Below, piece after piece: positions 56,303-64,000 of a stretch of DNA of 64,000 bases (positions are counted from its first letter, which is position 1; the number at the start of each line of letters is the position of its first letter). Source of the stretch: Pisolithus tinctorius (taxonomy: Eukaryota; Basidiomycota; Agaricomycetes; Boletales; Pisolithaceae). The position numbers and the translations under genes are program-made. The notes under the pieces are model-generated. The model was given only the letters and a program-made list of their open reading frames with translations. It made no database searches and had not been told where the DNA came from. The DNA lies in the NCBI GenBank assembly GCA_024663395.1, contig JANFAH010000023.1:1-64000 (forward strand), read 5' to 3'.

Positions 56303-59300
56303 CTATGCAGCAGCGACCGTGGTGTCTATGTACCACATGAACAGATCTACCAGATTGCTGTAGGGACCCTTTGTTGGTTTGTCCATCAGCCACTCTGAAA
56401 AGGCAAGGATGCCTGTGTCCCATTTTGTCTCGAAATGCTGCTCTGCACTTGCCTTCAGCTTTTCGTGGTGATAGATGGAGAATGCAGTGGGTGCCAGAAT
56501 GTCTGCGAACTGACAGGTGGGCTTCCCATGAGGCTGCTGCTTGACTTTGGTGAATTTGGGATGGACTGTGTCATTGATCTGGGGCACATGGCAGGTCCAG
56601 CAGATCTTGATGTGGTGCTGGTGATAGCGGAGTTGTTTTCTCCAGTACAAGTAGGTGTCCCATTCAATCCGAAGCATGTTGGCCATGGTGGGACATGCCT
56701 GGGGCTCGTGATGACCTGCTGTCTGCCCAGCATGGCCAAAGATCAAGCAGATGCAGCATGTCTTCTCCACAGAGCACAGGGCCCAGAGCATTCGGTCTGC
56801 TGCCTCCAGCATCCCAGCCTCCTCCATCACCTTGACTTCCTTGACATGGTCCACAGCGTCAGAGAACGTTGCTGGAGCTTTCTGTCGGATGGCAGCATCG
56901 TCAAGCAACTGGGCAGCATGTTTGGCACGTGGCATGCTTGCCATCTGTATGTCTTGAGGCTGATGTCCTGGGCTTTGTTCACACACTGAGCACACCTGAT
57001 TGAGTGTGTCCTCTCGACATCCCACTCCGACCCCATCCACATACAAGGTCACCCCATATCGCAGGCAGCGTTTGGTACCATAGAGGTACAAGTGGTCCAG
57101 GATGGCCTGCTTGTTGTCCCTCTCTGTTGGGTCCTCCTTGCTGCTTTGTCTCCATGCTTTGGCTGGCACCAGGGTGTGACAGACTGCCACCTTTCCATCA
57201 CGACCAGCTTGTCCTTGGCCTTGGACGTAGTCGAGCATCTCGAACGGCTTGTCCACATGCACCACCAGGCGGACATGTGCAAAGTCATTGCCTGTGCTGA
57301 ATGCAGAGGTTGCCACCATCACTTTGCTCTGCCGAGCCTTCACCCACCCTGCAAATTCCCTCTGACAATCTGCATCTGTCATGGTCTCCTTGTGGCCCAC
57401 ATACCAATGCCATTGCCCTGCCAGTGCCAGCTGCTGACACAGCTTCACAGAGGGCACAAAGACAAGGGCACGATCCTCCTGCGTCCACGATGCTGCCTGC
57501 TCCTCGACGATCTCCAATGCACAATGGCAGAGTTCTCTTTCTGTCTCCACCTTCTCCAGCACATACTTTAGCTCTCTGCGGTTGGTTTGCTGCCTGCAAA
57601 CAATGGCACTGGAGAGAAGCTTATAGGTTTCCCAGACCTGTGGCATCAAGGTTGGGGGAAGGGTGGCACTGAGAAGGACCAGTTGGGTGGACTGTGAGCG
57701 AATGTTGTAAAAGTGCTCCAACGTCTTGCGATAACCTTTGCTGGTGATGGGGATGTGGGCTTCATCCACTACGATGCGTGCGATGGTCTTCCTGTGTGCC
57801 AACTTTGCCAGTGCATTGTGCCAGTGTGATGTCTGGGACTTGTCAGCAGAGACCATGATAAGATTGTGGGTGGGGTTGAGTGCTGTGTCTGATGCATATA
57901 CTTGATATGGCACCCCCATGGATTCCAGCCACCTCTCATAGTCCATGATGAGGGAGTTGAGCGGGACGACCAGGACTGTGACCATGTTGACCTCTACCAG
58001 ACTTGGCACAATTGCCAGCATGGACTTGCCACCTCCTGTAGGCAAGATGGCAATGACATCTGTTAGGCACTGGAGGACTGCCTCCATGGCATTCCTCTGC
58101 TCCACTGATTTCCAGGTGCTCCCACCATCACCAAGCAGTCCCTGCATTTTTGCAAGGGCATGCTCCATGAATGGCACTACTTGCACAACTCGTCGACGAG
58201 TTGTGCTGACTGTCGGCGTGGCAGGGGTGGGCCCCTCTGGAATGACCCTGACTTGTTGGGAAGTGATGCTGCTGCTGCTTGCTGTTGGACAAAGGGCAGT
58301 TTGCAAGCATGCAGGACGATGTCATGATGCTCACCTGTATTTGTCATGGCTGTGCTCAAAGCCATTGCCCTTTGGAGCTCTGCCTGTTCTGTCTCTGATT
58401 CCACCCCATCGATGTCACCATCCTCTTTGGGTCCATGGGAGGGAACCAGACTTTCTCGTTGCTTTCCCTTAACCTCATCATCCTGTCCCAGAACTGTGGG
58501 CACTTGCTGTGACTTGGATTGATTGATGGCCTGCATGATCCCAGTCAGCATTGGGGACAGGTAATCCACCACCTTTCTTGCCACTTGGTCCACTAGGGCA
58601 CTGGATGATGGGCCAGGGTGGCTCTGTGTTGCCTTGCACTCGTTGGTGGGGCTTGCACAAGTCGTCGACGAGTTGCGCTGGGGGGGAGTCCAACTTGCCT
58701 GGTTGTATGGAAGACAGTGCCCTCCTGGTGTCACCTGGCATCACTCTTGCCAGGATGAGCTCGCTTGCAAGAACAAGGGAAGCACGTCTTCAGCAGCCCC
58801 TGCCAAGCTTTGGGTGCTGAGGCCATAGATGCGGTTTTCTGTGGCACGAGTGTGTCCTGCCTGCAGGGCTTCCACATCCTCCCCCTCATCCACCTCTACA
58901 ATGTCCTCCACTGCACACTTGAACTTGCGCTTCCAGGCAGTTTGGATGTGGTGCCAAGGGTTGATGGTGAGTGAGAAGTTGATCCGAGGCAAGCTGTACT
59001 TTGCCATGACTGCAGATAGGTCCTCTGAGGTGAACGTCCTGTTGAAGTTGACAAAGAGCATCTCCTTGTACAGTCGGGTGATGGCTGGGTCATCAAAGAG
59101 GACCTTGGCAGCAATCTGGGCAAAGGGGCGTGCCATGGCGAGGTCTTGGATGAGTATGTCGCTGGTCACTGCATCCAGACCATGTGGGATGAGCCTCTCA
59201 TTGCCTGTGAGGGCTGTTGTCTTGGAATACTGACACAGGAGTGTCAGGTGCTGTCCAAAGACGACCAGGTTGCATGTTGGGTGGGTTTGGGTGTTGCAAC

Positions 59301-62094
59301 AGATCATGCCAGTGAGCTCGGTGCCCCTGCTAGGTGCTCCACTCAGCATCTGGGCTCGTAGCAATAGCAGCCTTTGCAGCTCTGCATAGTCTTGCAACCA
59401 TCCCCGCAAGGCTGCACGGTTCCAGACCACCCTGCCCTCCCTCTGCATGAGAAAGTTGGTGAAGCCACCTTGACCTTCCACAACTGCTTGCACCAGGCGA
59501 GTACGGTCCTGGAAGCAGGCATTCCTGGTGTCAAAGAGGAAAGAGTAGCCCACGTCCTTGTTGGTCAGGTCATCTGCCAGGGCATCATAGTCCACTCTGA
59601 TGCCCAGTCCCCTCAAAACCCTGTCCTCCCAAGTTGAGACAAGACTCCTTTCGATGTCTTGGAACATCTTATGAAGGTCTGCAAAGGCGACAGGGTTGCC
59701 CTTGTAACTGAGGGCCGACCAAGTCTCTGTCTCCGTCCACCAGATGTGTGGCATGCCCATGGTATCATAGGCGATTGCAGAGGCTCTGTGTTGCAGGGAG
59801 CGCAGGCGGGCAAATGTGGAATAGTTTTTCTCTGTGAACCAGGGTTGGAGGCTGTCGCAGGCAGTGGATTGGGCCATGGTGTCCAGTGGGTTGGCATGTG
59901 CTCTGATTTCTCTCAAGAAGGTGAGGCGCATGCAGTACTCCAGCTTGGAAATGATCTTGGTGACATCCTTTGCCACCTTGAAGGAGCCATCTTGGTTCAA
60001 AGTCAGCAGGGCAATGACACCTTCAGTGGGGTCTGCGACGATGGGGAATGCTTCTGACTTGGCCCAGTGGGAGGTCCACATGGCCAAGAGCAGCTGGTGT
60101 ATCTGTGGGATGAGCAATTCCTGCCCTTGTTGCTGTTCCAGCATCGTCTGCAAGGCTGCAATGTGGCTTTGGATGTCTGCATTGCCCCCCCACCTCACCC
60201 TCAACATCAAGAGCACCAGACTGACCACGGGCAAGATGTACTCCTTGAGGGTGGATGCGTGCATGTGCCTGTGAAAGGGGGTGTTGGATACTCCCCTGTG
60301 GTGAATGGGCAGGTCAGCGCAACTCGTCGGCGAGTTGTGCAAGCACCTACTTTTTTGTGGGGTCAGCAGAATTGAGGCGTTGCAGGACAAGCTCATCAGT
60401 GGTGTCTATCAGAGTGAGAGCTGCTTGATAATACTGTTTGATGGTGCCACGCAAACCCTGATAACTTCCCTCCCCTGGGGCAGGCATGGCAACATAGCCA
60501 CGCATCTTGTCAATGGACAGTGACTGTGTTGCGACAAACTCAGGCCAGCGTGTGGTGCGTAGCCAGGGGCTGATCAACCGGTGATCGCTGGGCACTTGAA
60601 CCACCTTGAGTTCTTCCTTGATTTCCTCCAGCAGCTGCCAAGCGAGGGTCTTGTCCTTCTCTTCAGCAATGATGACCTCCCAGAATGTGCGCTGAGCCCC
60701 AGCCCCCTCTGGTTGCAACCTCTGCGCCATGCAGCTGCGCCATCCTGCAGGAATGGGTTGATTGGGATGGTGATGGAGGTGATGGTCCCTCATCTTTTTG
60801 GGCTTGGACATCACTGTTGGACAGAGTTCGCAAGCAAGGGCAGGGCATGTGACTAGGCCATGGACGACTGCTCTGGGGCCTCTTAGGTCTGTTGGAAGAG
60901 AAGTTGCCAGGCCAAGGTCTGATACTGCCTGGTCAAACTGTGCCTGATTGAATGCCTGAAGGAGGGTTGCATGTTTGTCCCTCAGGTGGGCTTTTGCAGT
61001 GGAGGCATCCAAGGCATTGCTGCATAGCTGGCAGACCAGGAAGCGAAACTCTGCATTGACCACCAAATTGAGGCTGTCCAGGTAGGGATGCTGAATGAGA
61101 GGAGCATCCTGGTTTGTCATTTCTGCTGCAACCATTGCCACTGTCGACATAGAGGCGAGATGTTGGTTGTGACCATTGGCTGATATGAGGGGTGTGGGCC
61201 CACTGACAGATGGTGCAATCAAAGACTGATGTGTTGTGTGAGTTTCCCTGGGTTTGCATTTCCTTGTCATGTCTCTCACCATCATGGATGGCATGTCAGC
61301 TACCATTGATGTCGACATTGACCTTGCTGGGTGAGGTGATGGCATGTCGATGTCTGGTTGATTGCTGTGTGTGACCTGCCATTGATCGGCCATGTCTGCA
61401 TCGCATCTTTAGATGTATGTAAATGGGTGGCAGGCATACCTGAAGTGGTTCCACCGGTGGGGGGGACCTCATGCTCATATCTTCACCGAGGGACCTGGGA
61501 GAAGGGGATTTCATGGTCTGATCTTGGTTGGGTATCGTGGCCTGTCCATGGTCCAAGAAATGAGTGTGCGCAAGTCGTCGTTGAGTTGTGCTGGTACTTG
61601 CCATGTCAGTATGGACAGCATGTCATCATTGGAAACGAGGGCTTGAGCCCCTGCCTGTCCACCATCCAATGTCAAGGGTGCCATGGCCTGTTGCAATAAC
61701 CTGTGCTGACTCACCATGGCAAAGTGCAGTCTGCTGTCACCTCTGGACACCAATGTCTGGGCTTGTCCTCGACGCCAGCCCTATTACCATATGGGGTTAG
61801 CACCAACCATCCAAGGCAGGAACAGGTCTTGCTTGCCTTGTTCTCAGGCCCTACCCAAGTGCTCTGCAGCCTTTTCATGTGTTTTTGAATGGCATGGGCT
61901 GTTGTGAATCCAGAGGGATTGGGGCATTTGCTGTCAGAGCAGTAACAAAGGAATACCCCATCCTCCCTGGTCACATTGACCGTCTTGCCATCGTGAGTGA
62001 CAAAGGAGGCATTCTTGACACACTTCCTCCTGTGGGCCACATAAATGTTTTTGTTGTCAAAGGACGTGTTACAGGAGTCACAATGGCTGGGCAT
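56303..62094 (-). CDS. OrsD-like zinc module + recombinase-like region + RecQ-type helicase
   Basis: A long minus-strand gene of several exons, all open. Exon 1 (from MPSHCDSCNTSF, 62094) holds a C2H2-like finger (CDSCNTSFDNKNIYVAHRRK). The next large exon (about 61420-60351) holds an OrsD/DUF3505-like pair: FLVCQLCSNALDASTAKAHL and CELCPTVMSKPKKMRDHH. After the intron 60296-60350, the exon ending near 58741 holds YCMRLTFLREIRAH, SLQPWFTEKNYSTFARLRSL and a recombinase-like set (GAPSRGTELTGM, HHIQTAWKRKFK, AGHTRATENRIYGLS). The last exon (58306 side to the stop at 56303) is a superfamily 2 helicase: LPTGGGKS (motif I, near 58030), VVDEAHIP (II), LLSATLPP (III), VATSAFSTGNDF (V), QGQGQAGRDG (VI), a RecQ-type set. 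The order resembles expanded agaricomycete RecQ proteins, some subtelomeric. Introns between 61420 and 61880 and near 58180-58740 are only partly resolved. Probably nuclear, acting on DNA. Confidence 0.75.
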
Positions 62095-62173
62095 GGCAAC
62101 AGAGACAGAGATGGTGGTGGTAAGGGAACAAGATGGGTTTTCCCACACCCAATCTATTTAATGCTGTTGAATG

Positions 62174-62200
62174 CTGTGTGTGTGTGTGTGTGCGTGTGTG
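62174..62200. repeat. TG dinucleotide repeat
   Basis: A run of TG units with one CG interruption, just upstream of the helicase gene's first exon (minus strand). A simple microsatellite. Confidence 0.9.
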
Positions 62201-62710
62201 CATGTGCATGTTTGTATCTGTTTGGGGATCAATGGATGGCATGTGGTCAATGCCATGCCCATGCCAAGCCACTGGTCAGTCATCAATAGCCTTGCATCCC
62301 CTGGTCAGGCAGTGGTTGGCAGTCAATACCTGCCTTGCCCTAGCGCATGCACAACTTGTCAACGATCTCTGCAACCTTGCTGTTTGCTGCTGACAGTCTG
62401 GTCAGTATGCCTTTTTGCTACTCAGCTTTCGCATTCGGTCCTCATCACTCATTTTCTAGTTGCTGGTGGCCAGTCCAGCCAGCCCAGCTCGACGACGACT
62501 TGGGCATGGTTGATTCCACAGGTTGATGCCAGTGGCTGTGCAGTTGATTCCATGGTTGATTCCAGTGGCTGTACTGTGGATGCCTGGCCCACAGCACTCA
62601 GATGGCACCCATCGACGTTGACTTGGCCCTGGTCGATTCCACAGGGTGATGCCCGCCTTCCATACAAGGGGTTGATGCCAGTGGCTGTGAGGTTGATTCC
62701 ATCCATACAT

Positions 62711-63000
62711 GGGGTTGATGCCAGGGGCTGTGGGGTGGGGGCCCCAGGCCATGCAGTCGGACTGCCCAAGTCGTCGTCGAGCTGGGCACCCTGGTTGATT
62801 CCCTGGGCAGTGCCCACCTTCCATATGAGGGGTTGATGCCAGGGGCTGCGGGGTGGGGGCCCCAGGCCATGCAGTCGGACTGCCCAAGTCGTCGTCGAGC
62901 TGGGTACTCCAGTCGATTCCCTGGGCAATGCCCACCTTCCATATGAGGGGTCGATGCCGATGGCTGTGAGGTTGATTCCATCCCTACATGGGGTCGATGC
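62711..63000. repeat. 118-base tandem repeat, two full copies and a partial third
   Basis: Units start with GGGGTTGATGCC at 62711 and 62829; a third starts at 62947 with GGGGTCGATGCC and diverges. Each full unit contains one copy of the palindrome (62768, 62886). Related words continue left to about 62510. The minus strand is open through it (for example 62598-63254), but a repetitive frame of this kind is not evidence of a gene. Confidence 0.85.
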
Positions 63001-63038
63001 CAGCGGCTGTGCAGCCACCTGGGCAACACAGTCAGATG

Positions 63039-63138
63039 CCCCCCCCCCCCCCTTGGTTGATTCCCTGGTTGATTCCCTGGTTGATTCCCTGGTTGATTCC
63101 CTGGTTGATTCCCTGGTTGATTCCCTGGTTGATTCCCT
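63039..63138. repeat. C14 homopolymer followed by seven 12-base units
   Basis: Fourteen C residues (63039-63052) precede seven perfect copies of GGTTGATTCCCT (63055-63138). The same 12-mer occurs singly in the 118-base units to the left, so the array grew from that sequence. On the minus strand it would read GNQP repeats. Confidence 0.95.
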
Positions 63139-64000
63139 GGGCGATGCCCGCCTTCCGTATGCGGGGTTGATGCCCGGCCCCAGACCCTCTGGGGCGGGGA
63201 GGAGATCACTAGGCCCCAGAGATGGTGTGATTCATGGAAGATTGAATATTGCAAAGGAATTGCAGAATTTGAACCTCCTGATGCTGTGCAGTTTTGATGA
63301 ACTTCAGGTAGCTGACACAGCCATCAGTCTTGGGTCTGATCACAGTGAGGTTCTCATGCTTCCATATATGTCAATCAGAGGCATGAAATATGAAGAAGTG
63401 AATGAACCAACCCCAAAGATGCAGTAGTCAACCATGCATTTCATATTCAGTAGGTGTTCTTGAACATCATCTGCACCAAAAACACTGAGCCTGTCCTCAT
63501 CCTCAAGCACATCCACATGTTCTTCCTCACCCATGTGATGTTCCAGGATGGCATCCATTCAACTGGCTTGTAGCTGTGGCACTGGATGATTCTTCAAGTG
63601 GAGTGAAAGGACCCCTTTGGCTGCATCTACAGGCTGTTTAAGGGTTTGTGCCCTGTTGTTGTCCAGGTCCTCAACCAAATTGTTTGGCTCTCCTACAAGA
63701 TTATACATTTTGCAGATGAATTCAATCACCCCAAACTTTTTATGGTAAGATTAAAGTGGTTGCAATGGATAGAAACCTGTATTCATTCAGCATAATTACA
63801 TCCATCACAAGGTGGCAGTGAAAGACCCACTGCATTCCTCTGATGATATGCCTCAGCATTCTTGGCATTGTCTCGAGAAGTTTGCATGACGATGTATCAT
63901 GAACAACCAAGTCTTTATTGAGGTATATGGCAACTACGAAAAACTTGTGCTTAGCTGTCTCCTTCAAAAGCATCAGCTGTCCCAGCTCAACTGCCCCCCG
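63139..64000. other. right window edge, no recognised gene
   Basis: Frames at 63340-63558 (minus, HHMGEEEHVDVLEDEDRLSV) and 63740-63973 (minus, KHKFFVVAIYLNKDLVVHDT) look protein-like but are short, interrupted and unrecognised; they may be a decayed gene continuing beyond the window. The last 26 bases (AGCTGTCCCAGCTCAACTG then CCCCCCG) match the short repeat at 22.76 kb and, inverted, 24.06 kb. Confidence 0.4.

Larger units (their letters stand above)
55198..62901. repeat. dispersed CpG-rich palindrome family, at least 14 copies
   Basis: Core AACTCGTCGACGAGTT, extended on each side by GCAC/GTGC-type arms to a nearly perfect 24-base palindrome. Copies start at 55198, 55389, 55573 (decayed), 55786, 55901, 56240, 58187, 58659, 60321, 61572, 62353 (decayed), 62487, 62768 and 62886. 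The most perfect are 55786 and 58187. Six copies lie inside short GT-AG introns: five in the gene at 54876-55967 and one in the intron 60296-60350 of the helicase gene. The copies at 61572 and 58659 probably do too, while the one at 58187 is translated in the helicase frame as STTRRRVVQ. In three introns the right arm runs into CTGAC or CTCAC, a branch-point-like sequence. Confidence 0.9.

Noticed and set aside
62449..63254. Long minus-strand frames with GNQP and ESTAQP-type repeats
   Set aside because: They are translations of the 12-base and 118-base satellites; three frames are open at once, as expected of a repeat lacking stops, not of a gene.
23800..64000. One giant transposon from the 24.06-kb repeat to the matching sequence at the window edge
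   Set aside because: The 40.55-49.1 kb island has ordinary composition and its own genes, and the two end matches are short; separate elements are simpler.
1..64000. CRISPR arrays, bacterial operons or rRNA genes
   Set aside because: Intron-rich eukaryotic genes throughout; the only regular short repeats are satellites without spacers, and no rRNA core sequence was recognised.

Overview
This is basidiomycete nuclear DNA, most likely from a mushroom-forming Agaricomycete. Host-type genes are split by many short GT-AG introns of about 45-60 nt, and agaric hallmarks occur: an F-box protein, a WD40 protein with C-terminal membrane helices, a HET-domain relic, a Plavaka-type transposase, a Helitron-type Pif1 helicase relic and a RecQ-type helicase with an OrsD-like zinc module. 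All calls come from reading the sequence; no database search was run.

Layout. (1) 0.5-24 kb, ordinary base composition: an acidic multi-exon protein of unknown function with internally duplicated exons (minus strand), a plasma-membrane H+-ATPase relic, F-box, RING-finger, an unknown 464-aa gene, a WD40-TM gene, and two small unknown genes. A 1.45-kb imperfect inverted repeat (5692-7140 and 16613-18062) brackets the F-box to WD40 block, and its right arm carries the severed F-box 3' end. A patch of diverged repeats in both orientations fills 21.7-23.7 kb. (2) About 23.9-40.5 kb, strongly CpG-poor: relics of a mitochondrial-type HSP70 gene, a 51-codon tandem-repeat gene and a BAH-PHD gene, plus two apparently intact genes (295 aa unknown; about 1546 aa with a Ulp1-like cysteine-protease module), ending in a Pif1/Helitron helicase fragment and a two-hairpin candidate Helitron 3' end. 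(3) 40.55-49.1 kb, ordinary composition: two tandem paralogues with identical exon architecture, a HET relic between them, and a decayed type-IIC P-type ATPase. (4) 49.2-64 kb, CpG-poor: a Plavaka-type transposon with transposase killed by CGA-to-TGA stops and a small divergent gene; then a small lysine/serine-rich gene and a large OrsD-like / recombinase-like / RecQ-helicase gene.

The most unusual signal is in part 4. A CpG-rich, self-complementary element (core AACTCGTCGACGAGTT) recurs at least 14 times between 55.2 and 62.9 kb. At least six copies lie inside short spliceosomal introns of two different genes, sometimes running directly into a branch-point-like CTGAC or CTCAC. Its CpGs survive in DNA that has otherwise lost most CpGs. 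The helicase gene also carries residues resembling the R...H...GH...Y constellation of tyrosine recombinases. Mobile introns (introner-like), a recombination site or a conserved pre-mRNA hairpin are all possible readings.
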